NCBI GenBank assembly: GCA_028023455.1
Contig: JAQFVV010000017.1
Span: 1,922,501-1,986,500, forward strand
Length of the DNA stretch: 64,000 nt
From: Epiperipatus broadwayi
Taxonomy: Eukaryota > Onychophora > Udeonychophora > Euonychophora > Peripatidae
Reading direction: 5' to 3'
Numbering within the stretch: the first letter of the stretch is position 1; every line of letters begins with the position of its first letter. The notes below the pieces were generated by a model. The model saw only the letters and a program-made list of their open reading frames with translations. It was not told the origin of the DNA and did not search any database. This document shows, in pieces, positions 36,790-48,514 of the stretch. A program made the position numbers and the translations under genes.

Positions 36790-38095
36790 TCTTACAATCA
36801 AATTTTATGTAAATCACTTTTGTGATTCTTTCTATAAATCTCGCAATCTTTTTGGATAATTATAGCTATAAACGTAACTATCAGCTAGTCAAAAGCATAC
36901 TTAGCATATGTTGATGTATGAAACAGGCTTTTCTTAATATAAATTTTGTACGTATTATTTATATTAAATTATTTTTAAAATGGTAGAAATATAATTTGCC
37001 AATATTTATGCTTTTCAAATAACTCAAAAAATGTACACATTGAGTTTTTGAATTAACGTTTTTTTTTCTTTTTACAAACTTTGTAAATATTATATACTAT
37101 TATGCTCAATTCATTATATGTGCTAATCTAAATATGTTAAGCCAGAATATTATTGAAGTTCTATTTTTTTAAAAAATATTATGCATATTGCCAGAACATC
37201 ATTACCCCCCCCCCTTCTTTTTTGCTTCTTTATTATATGCAATATATAGTAATATCACCATTACATACTGGACAGCATGTAACACAGTGATAAGCATATA
37301 TTTTTATATATTATAACAAAAATTGCTTAATTTAAACTCTTTTATTCAAATCTTAACTATTTAATACACTTCAACAACACACTATCACAGGTCGATTTAC
37401 GGTAGAAAATTTTTAAATGTTAAATTCATCATATTACTGTATTCATACAGAAAATATTTTACTCTAATATATTCAATCTGAAATTTATCTCCTTAAAATC
37501 TGCAGTGATTATGGTATTTTTTTTAAAACTTTTTTTGGTTTATTTTTGTGAAAATTTACCTTTCACAATTCTTTTTATATATTTTACTAAGTTTAAGACT
37601 ATTCTCCTTGATGATAGTTGGAATAAGTGAATTTAATTTTTGTCACTATACAAAATCTGTTCTATTTTTTTTTTATACTCAATTATTACAACCTATATTT
37701 TTTAATAAAAATTAAATATATTTTGATATTAATAATTTTAAAATTGCAGTGTCAGTTAATATAACAATATCTTTGAGATTTTAGTATTTATTTTATTTTT
37801 TAAAAAAATATTTTATAAAAGAAAAAGTTAAAAAATATTACCTGAGAAAAATATGTGAGAGAATGTGTTAAATATTATGTATCAAAAACATTTAATTGCT
37901 AACAGTAACTTAAGGATTTATTAATAGATTATAACGGATGCAGAGAATAGTAAGTTAAATTGTAAATAATCATGTTCAGTTGCAAAATATAATAAGATAC
38001 TATATAAATAAGCTATATAATATTTATGCCTTACTTTGGATGGCCAAATGATGTGGAATGGATGATGATTAGACCACTAATAATCCAATATACTG
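36790..38095. other. No gene recognised
   Basis: AT-rich DNA with a C run near 37205-37214; no supported feature. Confidence 0.5.
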
Positions 38096-38103
38096 CATAA
38101 CTT

Positions 38104-38216
38104 TTTTAGGTACTTTAGCATTAGACCTGCTGTGATGAAACTTGTCCTAAATCCTAATCCTAACACAGTACAGCTGTCATATTTCACAGCAGGTCTAATC
38201 CTAAAGTACCCTTTTT
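38104..38216. repeat. Short inverted-repeat element (MITE-like)
   Basis: GGTACTTTAGCATTAGACCTGCTGTGA and its near-complement TCACAGCAGGTCTAATCCTAAAGTACC bound a centre of about 45 bp. No target duplication is apparent. Confidence 0.7.
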
Positions 38217-38219
38217 GAA

Positions 38220-39960
38220 AATATAAATATATAAAGGTTAATCTATTAATATTATCTCCCAGGTCTCATCCCAAAATGTTGATGGCCCAATGTATATTCG
38301 ATGATTATGTTTTCAGAGTATTTCTCAATAATCTTGGTTATTGAACCAATACTATGACATAGTAGATTTAGACTTTTATATAGCCATTTGTAAATGAATA
38401 TGGCAATTGCAAAAGAGAAAAGAAAAAGGGAAAACATAAAATACTATCACCACCACTATCTCCTCTTTAATGTCTTCTAAAAGAAAGTTTCTTGATATGA
38501 ATAAATTCACTATTTAATTTCAATTACAAGTAGAAATTGGATAAATATGTTTGATTACAGAAAAAAATTTTTTTAAAGATTAAATATAGTCATAAGAGAA
38601 AAATACACCCACATCTTGAGCAAAATGAATAATAATACATTTATATGATAATTGTAGAATGGTTTTACTAGTTGCCTTGATTCATAGTCATGCAGGAAAA
38701 GTGATCAAGCTCCAGGTAGCAGCTATTACATTTACTGGTCTGAAGTTTAGTCTCTTATTTTAATCCCCCCCCCCCCAATTTCTTGTAGAAAAAAGTAATT
38801 GACAAGTTGTTAGGTTAAGTAGAAGTAATACCTCAGAAACCACAGAGTAAACAGGATGAAGATCCATGTTTTGATATTAGGTAAAAGGCTTCTAATCTTG
38901 CTGATGATAAATGCAATAAGTGAGAGTGGGAATATAGAATCAAACAAATGAAAGTGGGATACGTTTGTAAAATAGGACAACTTTGTAGAAGTGTTCTATT
39001 CCATTATAGGCAAAAATATGTTAGCATTGTCTAATTTCCTGGATAGAAAGTTTATTGATGAAAAGAGCATTCCAGTTAATTTTAATGAGAAAATCCAGAT
39101 ATTTGGATTAAAGATAGCAGCAATTTAAATTTTTGAATGATATACTTGTTTATGAAGTTTAAAGTGGATTTTCTACTACTGGCATCTTTGTTGTTGTTTA
39201 GTAAGTTATAGGCTTTCCTGTAGTGTAAATGATGGGGTATCTGAGGGAGTGACAGGTATGAATTTTTCATTGTATGAAAAAGTATCAAGATATTAATGAT
39301 TTTGTTTGTTGCTCTTCTTAAAACGAAGATAAGAGTGCAATGCATAGAAAGCCCTTTAAACTTTGAAGGTTTTTGCATAGACTTTGTAGTTATATGAACT
39401 AGCTTCCTGTCCCAGATCAGTTTAGTGCATAAGGAGTTCATTTTATTGGAAATAATAGGGGAATAGTAATATAATTTGGGGAAGGTGAGCTATTTGCCAG
39501 TTATCTAGTCTATAGATAACTAGGCATCCAATTATTAATTAGTTAGTAACATGGATGTTTATATTTTTAACTAGAGAGTAAAACAAGGGAAGAAAATCAC
39601 AAATATTTATCATTCATTATTTGAATATCTTGGCGAGTGTTGTGTTTTATCTATAAGAAGATGCTGCTGGTGTCTTCACCCTGCAGTGGGCTATTAATTA
39701 AAAGGAATTTGCCTTGACAACAGTTTGAAATTGTTGGTTGTTAATGATATTGGGATTGTCTGGTTTTGCATCATTATGATAGATTAAATTGCTAAATTTA
39801 TTTATTTGCCTTTCTAGAATATTTTTAATTTATCACTCTTTATTTTTCAAAACTCATTCTTTCTATCACTTTTACAAGTAAAAACTAACATTGATTATTC
39901 ACATATAAATTATATTTGCATTTATTTGATGGACATCTGTTTATTCATCTTATTGAGCTG
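38220..39960. other. Sequence upstream of the RUVBL1 exon; no further exon recognised
   Basis: I looked for the residues that should precede AEEYVPLPK and did not find them. A C run is at about 38766-38777. Minus-strand ORFs at 38252 and 39082 have no recognisable features. Confidence 0.5.
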
Positions 39961-39970
39961 TTTGTGACAA

Positions 39971-40032
39971 TGATATATATATATATATATTTAGGCAGAA
40001 TGATATATATATATATATATATTTAGGCAGAA
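39971..40032 (+). repeat. Tandem duplication of the splice acceptor and first exon bases
   Basis: A unit of about 30-32 bp, TGATATATAT...TTTAGGCAGAA, occurs twice back to back (39971-40000 and 40001-40032). Both copies contain TTTAG followed by GCAGAA, so there are two possible acceptor sites. Use of the first AG (39993-39994) in phase 0 would read GCA GAA TGA, an immediate stop. Use of the second restores the conserved AEEYV reading. The first site is therefore either silent or makes a transcript expected to be unproductive. Confidence 0.85.
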
Positions 40033-40131
40033 GAATATGTCCCATTACCCAAAGGTGATGTGCACAAGAAAAAAGAAGTGATCCAAGATGTAACTCTACA
40101 TGACCTGGATGTTGCGAATGCCAGACCTCAG
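40027..40131 (+). CDS. RUVBL1: RUVBL1 (pontin) internal exon, 35 codons
   Basis: This exon encodes 35 residues beginning [12 protein letters not shown] and ending [10 protein letters not shown] recognise it as part of RuvB-like 1 (pontin), the AAA+ ATPase that forms hexamers with RUVBL2 and acts in INO80, SRCAP/SWR1, TIP60 and R2TP complexes. The segment belongs to the C-terminal part of the family's domain II insertion, before Walker B; the ATPase motifs themselves are not in this exon. A TTTAG acceptor lies directly before position 40027 and a GTAAGT donor follows 40131. The exon is 105 bp and phase 0 at both ends, and its last codon (CAG, Gln) joins directly to the GGA of the exon at 56380. 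The upstream acceptor is AT-rich rather than pyrimidine-rich and is tandemly duplicated. Identity is seen in the translation; the functional role is family knowledge. Confidence 0.94.
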
Positions 40132-40479
40132 GTAAGTTGACTTGTGGAATATGGATTTATATATATATATATTTCACTTGATAGTTTTTTTTTTTTTAAA
40201 CCCTTACATTGTTTTCCATATTCAATTCAGTGAGAAAATGTATATATTACGAATGCACAATAAATGGTAAATAATTTATTAACTATTTTTTGATCAAATA
40301 TAGCCAATAATAATTTGATTTTAAAACATAAAAAAATAATTTCAAAAGAATAGTATTTTCTTTCTGTGAAGATAATAGCTAGGAAATGCTTAAAGATTTT
40401 AATATTAATTTAATCTCGCATGATACAATTAGCATTAGTTCTATACACATTTTAAATAAATAAAATCATTTTCAATCCT

Positions 40480-43400
40480 TATCGATTCATTCCCAAGTTT
40501 AATCCAGTTTCTTTGATCTCTAGCCTCTTTTTTCCACATCACCCCAGTTCACTTCCTTATTTCAACCATCCATCTAACATGTTCCTTTTCTAGGTATTTT
40601 ACAATCTTTTGTAATCCATTTTAAGATTTCAACAGTCCATCTATCATCTCTTCTAGCAATATGTCCAGCCCAACTTCACTTCAGTCTCTTAATTCTTTCA
40701 GTGATGTTAGTAACAGCTGTCTCTCAACCATGCATTTTGTTTTCAATCCCTTCTTGTTACTCCTAACATATATCTCTCTGTATTTGGTCTGAAGTCTCTG
40801 TATAGCTCTTCTGTTAAGTAGCCATGTCTCAAATTCACAAATATGAATTGGTAAAACATATTTATTAGAAACCTTGCTTTTCAAACACATACACATATTT
40901 CCTTTTAATATTGTTATTTCTACCAAAAGCACTCCATCCAAGTTTAATTCTATGATTAATTTCATTCATTGTGTTCTATCTATTACTAATTCGAGTAAGG
41001 TATTTGTAGTTGTTAATTTCTTCTAATTCATCATTATCAATCTTTAGTTTCTTTTTGAAAAAATCCATTGAACATTACTTTAATATTTTGAGCATTTACT
41101 TTTATTCCTATTTTCTTACTTTCATCTGATAATTATTTTAACATTTCCTGAAGCTCTGAAGCATTATTTGAAACAAACATATCAACTGCAAAATCTAGAT
41201 AACTTAAATAGTCACCGTTTAATTTTATTCCATTAGCTTTCCATTTTGATCCACAGAATATTTTTTGCAAAACTGCTGCTATAAAAAGTTTTGGCAATTT
41301 GTCATCCTTCTCAGTTTTAACTTCCTAGTATTATAATGTAGTCTAATCATTGCTGTTGCATTTTGATAAATATTCTTCAGAATATGACAATATCCTAGGT
41401 ATATATCTTGATATTCCAGTGCTTTAATCATTGAAGAAATTCTTGTATAAGTTCTCCTAATATTTGAATGCGATCCACTGTGCTAAAACTACTTTTGAAT
41501 CCAGTTTGTTCTGACAGTTGATTAAAATCCAAAGTTTTCTATAAACTAGTTATAATTTGTAAAAATTTTGTATAGAAATGATAAAAGATTGATAAGTCTG
41601 TAATTTCTAATATCTTCTTTATCGTTTTTTTTAAATATTACTGTTACTTCCATCCAATCATTGGGTATATTATCTTCATCATATAGATATTTGGTATGCC
41701 AACAATTTTTTAATCTTTTTTTTTTTTTTTTTGAGATAAATATAATTCCACCATTACTTGGAACTTTCCCCATCTTCATGGATTTTATTGTATGTCTCAC
41801 TTTTTAATTTAATATCCTGGACAATTACATGATCACTATTTCTTATACTAGCACATTACTGTTATTAAAACAGGCAAAACTCTCTCCATATAGTAGTGCC
41901 TCTCAGTGCCAACCAGAGTAATCAATGGATGCCAGAAGGCTTGTGCATAAAATCCCTATCTATTGCCTACTCATCCAATATCCCCAGACTAGTTTCTGGC
42001 TTGTGGCCTTTGTCAGTGAGAAGCTTTGGATCTGAGAGCACTGCACCTAGATCCTAGGATTTAATGCAACCCTCCAGCAGCCACCTTTTATCTCTACTTA
42101 ACTACAAAACTATGAGAAGAAAATTGAAAACACAATAATATTTTCCAATCTAATCTCAATAGCTTATATAGTCATATGGGTCTGAATCCAGTTCAGTACC
42201 CATACATTTTGGTGTCTTTGGCTCTTTATCAATCATAGCCACCACCACTATCCTATTAAGCAATACATTTTGGTGTTTTTGGCTCTTTAACAACCATAGC
42301 CACCACTATCCTATTGTGGTGGCTATGGTTGATAAAGAGCCAAAGACACCAAAATGTATGGGTACTGAACTGGATTCAGACCCATATGACTATATAAGCT
42401 ATTGAGCTTAGATTGGAAAATATTATTGTGTTTTCAATTTTCTTCTCATAGTTTTGTAGTTAAGTAGAGATAAAAGGTGGCTGCTGGAGGGTTGCATTAA
42501 ATCCTAGGATCTAGGTGCAGTGCTCTCAGATCCAAAGCTTCTCACTGACAAAGGCCACAAGCCAGAAACTAGTCTGGGGATATTGGATGAGTAGGCACTA
42601 GATAGGGATTTTATGCACAAGCCTTCTGGCATCTATTGATTACTCTGGTTGGCACTGAGAGGCACTACTATACGGAGAGAGTTTTATCCTGGATAATTCA
42701 GAACATATGTAGTAATTGAAGATGGTACTTTTTCTTGATCTTTATTGCTATATAATTCTTTACAGAATTCTTCCATACATCTCATGATGTCATCTCTCTT
42801 TTTAATAATAGTTCCATCTTCTTACTGCAGAAAAATGTTTCCTATCAATACCAAGATGTTATTTTACACTTTTGATACTTTTATTCTCTTCTATAGTTTT
42901 TCTTGTTCTTTCACAGTTATATTTTTTTATATTATTTTTAACACTTTTTTTGTACCATTTTATAAAATTTTCTAGATATTCAACCCTTTCTTAATAGATT
43001 GTTTTTATATATTTTTAGTATTCTTTCTTTTCTTCATAAATAGTCTTGGTCTCATTAGAAATTTTATTGGTCAATTGTTGCTGTATTGTTCAAGCTGTCT
43101 TTGTTTACCTTTCTAAGATTTCATTCAAATCTGAATTATCCTCAAAATCTGTTAGTATTTTTAAATGATTGGCAAGTTTTAATGTAAATTTATTGGAATG
43201 TTTCTGAAATTTAGGAATGTCAACCGTGAATACAGTTTTTTAGAATAATTTTTGTCTTGTGGTTTTGGATTATCACACATTTTACAATTCATTAATCACG
43301 GGCATTTCTTGTGTTCAATTTATTAAAAACATTACTATCTTGAAATGCATATTTTCTGCTAGTCAAAATGTATAATTCAATTCTGTTGTATCTTCATTTG

Positions 43401-44410
43401 GATGTTTCCATCTCCATTTCATGCATTTTTCTCAAAGAAGAAATTCATAATATAAAGTTTTTCTGCAAACTCCATAAATCTCTGTCCTCTCCATTTCTAT
43501 CATCATAACCAAATTTAACCACAGCACTTACCTTTCAATAGTTTATCAATTCTAGCATTAAACTCTTCCACAACAATTTTAAATTAATTGTTTAGTCTGA
43601 TTCAAAAACCTTTTGTGCATTCATATTTTTCTTTTTTTTACTTTATCACAAATTGAATTGTCTGTATTTGTTATCTTCCATTAAATTGAATAATTAATCT
43701 TGACATTTTCTCTGATACTCCATCAATCTTCACAATGTTGTTCTTCCACTTTTTATTTATAATGAATCCTCCTCCACTTGCATGTCCCATGTTTGTGCTT
43801 TTGTAGTACAATACTTGTCCACTTTTTAAACCGATTGTCTCTTCATCTTTTCTTCTAATTTCACCAAGTTCAACAATATTCGATTTAATAGATATTTTTT
43901 CTTCAAATTTTTGCAATCTTCATTCACTGGAAAGTGATCTACAGTTGTAAGTTCCTAAATAAAAAATTATCAAATGGTAGCCTAGGGTCCGCAATCGGGG
44001 ATTCTTTGCATCCTCTATTTTTGGCCATCAACTGCTGTCTTGGTTGTTGACTTTACAGCCTCCTGGTAATTTTAATAAAGGCCATAATTTAGTTTTATCT
44101 ATCATAGTTGCAAATATCTTTTTTTTTTTAAAAAAAAAATTCATTTACACCCATAAATTCTGATATTTCAATTAAGATCTATCAGGCAACTGAAAAGGAA
44201 AATCAGGATGTTCTTGATTTTAAATTCAGAGGTAAAAAGGCAATAAAATCATTGCCCTGGCTGATGCATGATTCGCATAGTAATAACTGCTGCAATTGGA
44301 AGTACGTAAGAAATGGACCTTAGGGATTTGCATTGCTCAGTTCCTTTAAGACCTGAAAGCGGAGTCAAAGGATCTCCTTTCAGTTAACAACAAACTCCTT
44401 TCTTCAGTAA
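40480..44410 (-). mobile_element. RTE-like retrotransposon, minus copy 2, nearly full length but dead
   Basis: From right to left: 5' leader (44410 to about 44000), endonuclease start (IRRKDEETIGLKSGQVL..., 43916-43671), middle region, RT entry (GKVPSNGGIIF, NDWMEVTVIFKKNDKEDIRNYR at 41800-41546), C-terminal domain (LNRRAIQRLQ at 40965-40681) and 3' end near 40480. Many frameshifts and stops. The family A hairpin element A3 (41827-42685) interrupts it and duplicated 13 bp of it. Confidence 0.85.
41827..42685. mobile_element. Hairpin family A, copy A3 (about 400 bp arms)
   Basis: Arms of roughly 400 bp pair with high identity, from AGGCAAAACTCTC through GTAGTGCCTCTCAGTGCC, GATGCCAGAAGGCTTGTGC and AGTTTCTGGCTTGTGGCC to ACCATAGCCACCACTATC near the centre (about 42300). 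The left end carries the unpaired tail with ACATGATCACTATTTCTTATACTAG. Target duplication ATCCTGGACAATT / ATCCTGGATAATT at 41814-41826 and 42686-42698. The unbroken target (TTCTGGGCAATTC on the complement) exists in the RTE at about 59240. It lies within the RUVBL1 intron. Confidence 0.92.
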
Positions 44411-44414
44411 ATAA

Positions 44415-46310
44415 AATCATTTGCATTGTTTTAATACAAAATATATAAATATTATACTGGTCATTTATTATTACACAAAATAATTTATAAAATAAATTAT
44501 TTGCTTAATTTCTGTGTTTGTATGGGCATCATTTTCTTTGTTTTTAACTCATAAAGCAGCTTCAGGAAAAGAAGGCTATTGAATAAAGAAACTGCTAAAT
44601 GTTTTTTTGCTTAAACATCATTTTATTCCCTGATAGATAAATAATTACAATAAGAAGACAGAAATTTTTTTTAATTTTTTCCTGTCTATAATATGTCATA
44701 TTTTTTTCCAAATTTGTTTTAATAATGCTATTGAGTAATTACCGTTTTACTTCGTAAAATAATAACACACACAAAAAAAAACACCACAAAAGTCATATTA
44801 TCTCACAACATGTAATCTGATAATAACCATTCTCTTCAGGTGGCCTTGCCAAAAATGTTAAGAGATCTGTAGATATATTCTTATATAAAGTCTATATACC
44901 AAATATAAATAACATTATTTAGATTCATCTGTGTATAATTCATAGTACTAGCATACAGATCATGTTAGTTGTGAGATATAAAAGACAGTTGTAGTGATGC
45001 TGTAAGCTTTGGCATATAACAATTCAACCAATAGAAAACGAATAGAAAATTTAATTGTTATAGATAAAAAGAAAAACCTATTCAGGTGCAAATATATAAG
45101 CTAATACAGTAAAGCCAAGAACTATGCTATATCAATATACATGACTTCATTTATATGCTATCTAAAAAAAATGTAAAAGAGGAAATACAAAAAAACCTAT
45201 TAAAATCCATAAATTTATAATACTTGAACAGTCATTTTTCATCTCTGATTCTGTATGCAATTACTTTTTTAAAAAAAATTAAAATTCGTGAATAAATTTT
45301 ACAATATATCAATAGCCATTTTTTATCTCCTAACAGTATACACATTATATTTATTGATAAAATTTATTTGGTCTACATTGAAACCACATTTTGCGTAATA
45401 AAATACACTCTAAGCATATTGCTAAAAGGTTTACAAAATTTTAGATCATGCTTAAAGTTGATACTGAAATAAAAATATCAAAACAATTAGAGAAATCAAA
45501 TGTTTTTTTTTAATGAGACGACTATTACATCTCTATAAGAAAAAGAAGTTACTGAATGAAAAGAATATCACCCAGAGTGTAGATAATTGCTATGAAAGCC
45601 AGACATTTGAGTATTTATTTTATTTAAAAATATAAAAATATGATATACTAAGTTTTTATTATTATTTTTTCAGTAAATGAATGAAGAAACACCATTCAGT
45701 AAATATGTCTCTTCAATTTGTTATTAACAATTATATTTTAAATTCTTTTGTTTATACTATAATTTTATTTATGCAAACTATATATATATATGTATTATAT
45801 GCATTTTGTAAATTACTGAATACTTGCAGTTTAATCCACAATATTATTATCTGAATGTGAGCTATTATATGCAATATAGGTAAGTGGGCCTTGGAGCAAA
45901 ATATAATGGATATCATAGCTTCACTGTATATAAAAATATGTATCTTAGTTATATTGTACTTCAATTCTAATTAATCATTATTAACACTTAAAGTAATTTG
46001 TTCACTATTGTTTGTTAATTAATTATAGACATTTGTATATATATGTTACTCAATGGTTTTCCAATATGTTTTGCATAAATGGGTGTTCCTATCTATTCTG
46101 ACCCTCCATATTTGCCTTCAATCAACATCTGGAATTGTCCAGGATTAAAATATACATGTATTTTAATTCTGTCAGACTAACTATAACATGATTTCGGGAT
46201 ATCATAGTTGCTTATTAAATTAACATTTATTCTAATCTTCGTTAAATTTTTCTGATAGGCTTGCTTTAGCTATCCTATAATAATATACTCATTGTAAATA
46301 ATTGAAGTTT
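44415..46310. other. No gene recognised
   Basis: AT-rich intronic sequence without matched repeats or frames. Confidence 0.5.
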
Positions 46311-46463
46311 TATCTGGATTGTAGAAACCGAAACACACAGGCTTATTATATACCTGTGACTATATATATGTAATATATAGCGTATATGAGCACAGACTTT
46401 CACATGATCCACCACTCTATATCTGAGCACTTATAGCATATATGTGTAGAGATGGTAATCTGG

Positions 46464-46507
46464 ACCAACTGATGATTGCTGGTTTAGCATGAAATACCCA
46501 TATTGGT
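46464..46507 (+). ncRNA. Hammerhead ribozyme HHR-2
   Basis: Stem I ACCAA / TTGGT; core CTGATGA intact (46469-46475); stem II TGCT-ggttt-AGCA with an outer T/T mismatch; GAAA intact (46491-46494). The stem III segment ATACCCATA has lost its palindrome compared with other copies. Predicted cleavage after 46502. The stem III damage probably lowers activity. Confidence 0.8.
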
Positions 46508-46929
46508 GATTATTTATCTTTTCAACATATATGTGTTCAAGTGTATCAGTGTTATAAGATAGAGTGGAGAGTGGTGAGTCGTATGAAAGTCTGTGCTCAT
46601 ATACCCTTTATATTACATATATAGACACAGGTATATAATAAGCCTGTGTGTTTTGGTATTGTATAGTAGAGACGTCTGCCCATACCTTGTATATAATGGA
46701 TTATGTCCTGTACATGAAGGGTCAGATTGACCTTAGGTCAACATGGGTGTGATATGAATCTCGGCCTCAGGGTGGCCTTTGAGCATTCCATCATCATACT
46801 TTCAATTAGATGGACAGTTGAAGAGATGGAGTATGGAGTAGATTGAAGCCTGTCCAAAAGTATGAAGATTGGCTATCTTAATATAAAGCTGAGCACTTGT
46901 TATACATATGTGTGAGGATAGTAATCTAG

Positions 46930-46974
46930 ACCAACTGATGATTGCTGGTTTAGCATGAAATACGTAATATTGGT
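46930..46974 (+). ncRNA. Hammerhead ribozyme HHR-3
   Basis: Stem I ACCAA / TTGGT; CTGATGA intact (46935-46941); stem II TGCT / AGCA with the same outer T/T mismatch as HHR-2; GAAA intact (46957-46960). Stem III ATACGTAATA has one extra A relative to ATACGTATA. Predicted cleavage after 46969. It is one of the better-preserved cores in the window and lies on the RUVBL1-sense strand. Confidence 0.82.
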
Positions 46975-47146
46975 GATTATTTATCCTTTCGACATATATG
47001 TGTTCAAGTGTATCAGTGTTATGAGAGAGAGAGAGTGGTGGGTCGTGTGAAAGTCTGGATTGTAGAAGAAAAATTATTTTCCAAAGTGAATCCAATGAAA
47101 CAAAAATCTGCTCAAATGGTTTGTGTAAATAATAAAATGAATTATT

Positions 47147-47253
47147 GTTGTCAAGCGTTGGTGGTCGAGAAGTCGTCACAGCCATCTTACAAGCAGTTGT
47201 CCCAGGTTAGCATGTTCGCTTCCCAGCCGATACTATGACACATGGAAAAAAAG
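47147..47253 (+). mobile_element. tRNA-derived SINE, copy 1
   Basis: An A-box-like TGGTCGAGAAGT and B-box-like GCATGTTCGCTTCC are followed by the shared 3' end ACTATGACACATGGAAAAAAA. Target duplication ATGAATTATT at 47137-47146 and 47254-47263. The same family occurs at 48389 and 52531. Confidence 0.8.
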
Positions 47254-47329
47254 ATGAATTATTTTAAAAAAATCTTTTATCATATATATTTGTATGAAAG
47301 TTGTGGGGATGGAATTTTATTTATAATTA

Positions 47330-47460
47330 CATATTTATTTCTGTCATCTACAATTCATTGATAAATGAATTTAGAAATATTCCCACTTTATTTAAACCTT
47401 TTAAATGTAGTGACTTGTTAATAATAATATACAGATTAGTATATAACACAATATTTCAAG
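47330..47460 (+). repeat. Interspersed repeat family D, copy 2
   Basis: It shares TTTATTTAAACCTTTTAAAT and the following GTTAATAATA...CAGATTAGTATATAACACAATAT pattern with the copy at 30590; more diverged. Confidence 0.5.
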
Positions 47461-47769
47461 AGATATAGCAAACTTATCATATATTTGGCAAAACTAAAAG
47501 AAGTTTTAACATTAATCAATCAAAAATAAATAAGTACACATTACAATAACTGAAATCCAACTCTTTATGCTTTACTACAGACAATTTCAAATTGTTAAAA
47601 AAAAAAAACTTTTTTTTTTCTTAATTCATATTTTCATAATTGGCCAAAAGATTAAAGTAGTATCAGTCTAAATAATACATAATCCACATTCTTCTGTTTT
47701 TATTTTACTAAGACATCTTTATAGTTCAAGCCTCCCCCCCCCCCCAAATATGTGCACATAATTGTATTT

Positions 47770-47900
47770 ATATATTCAGACTATTTCCATCATCTAATAT
47801 TAATAGTTGAACGTCTTGAAAAAAATTTCACTTTATTTAAATTTTCAAATGCCAGTCAACTGTTAGTAATAGCACACAGGTTATATTAAACGATGGAAAT
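47770..47900 (+). repeat. Interspersed repeat family D, copy 3
   Basis: CCATCATCTAATATTAATAG, TTTATTTAAATTTTCAAAT and CAACTGTTAGTAATAGCACA match copy 1 in order. A C run precedes it at about 47733-47745. Confidence 0.65.
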
Positions 47901-47904
47901 AGCC

Positions 47905-48377
47905 CAATATATAGATACAACTAAAATACCATCACCACAAACCTTCAGAAAAACATTAAGTGCATATCATGTTTTATCTTTACAGATAATCTCTATGCAA
48001 ATATAACGTGTGGTTAGTAATTTTACCTTCCGATTACTCTATTTTCACCTATTTAAGAGTGGCCAAATTTGAAATGTAGCACTGATTGATCTGTTATTTT
48101 TCTGAAGTTAATTCCCAGGAGTCCGTTTAAACAGTTCACTTTAAAGAAGCCCGGCTATTTTTCAAATTACTCTTACCAACAATAATCAAAAAATCGGACA
48201 TATTTTTTAATCTTTAAAAGAAAATTGACTTTATTCTCCTTATTTGACCTCTTCTAATTTTAATATTTTTAAATAAAATTGCATCACTTTACTTTTAAAT
48301 GTATAGTTTCCTTTAGAGCTATTATTACATTTACCCTGGCTGCTGTTTATTTTAGCCAACATTTTTGTCAGGCAAAA
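47905..48377. other. No gene recognised
   Basis: AT-rich intronic sequence. Confidence 0.5.
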
Positions 48378-48388
48378 TTAGTATATCT

Positions 48389-48503
48389 GTCCTGCGTTGT
48401 TAGCCGAGAGGTATCGCAGCTTCCGTGCAAGCAAGTAGTTTGTTGCAGACGGTTGTGGGTTCGCGTCTCGGCAGATGCTATGACATATGAAAAAAAAAAA
48501 AAT
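48389..48503 (+). mobile_element. tRNA-derived SINE, copy 2 (best preserved)
   Basis: A box TTAGCCGAGAGGT and B box GTGGGTTCGCGTCTC are at tRNA-like spacing, and the 3' end is GATGCTATGACATATG plus poly-A. Target duplication TTAGTATATCT at 48378-48388 and 48504-48514. The GCCGAG-type head suggests a Leu/Ser-like tRNA ancestor, which is an inference. Confidence 0.88.
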
Positions 48504-48514
48504 TTAGTATATCT

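Larger units (their letters stand above)
46327..47053 (+). mobile_element. Family B hammerhead-bearing element, intact insertion
   Basis: The 727 bp insertion is flanked by an exact 14 bp duplication, TCTGGATTGTAGAA (46313-46326 and 47054-47067). It begins with a minus-oriented arm (46327-46427) that pairs with about 46556-46661. It continues with a plus-oriented unit containing HHR-2, a spacer (GAAGCCTGTCC, CTATCTTAATATAAAGC) and a second partial unit containing HHR-3, and ends GGTCGTGTGAAAG. The two hammerheads are direct repeats 467 bp apart. No coding content. The layout (inverted partial arm, tandem ribozyme units, long target duplication) fits a retrozyme or PLE-derived non-autonomous element. 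Confidence 0.9.

Noticed and set aside
38120-38160. CCTAATCCTAA as telomere-like repeat
   Set aside because: Only two or three imperfect units inside a small inverted repeat.
1-40026. Further upstream RUVBL1 exons (Walker A, GSEVYS, CDTYATEFDL)
   Set aside because: I searched by eye for the expected coding motifs and found none; they are probably outside the window or too short to see without alignment.
46802-47185. 127-codon minus-strand ORF
   Set aside because: It lies antisense over family B, HHR-3 and a SINE; the ORF is explained by repeat content and resembles nothing known to me.
48395-48480. Functional tRNA gene
   Set aside because: A and B boxes are present, but the cloverleaf is poor and the sequence is followed by a family-specific 3' end and poly-A with a target duplication, so it is a SINE.
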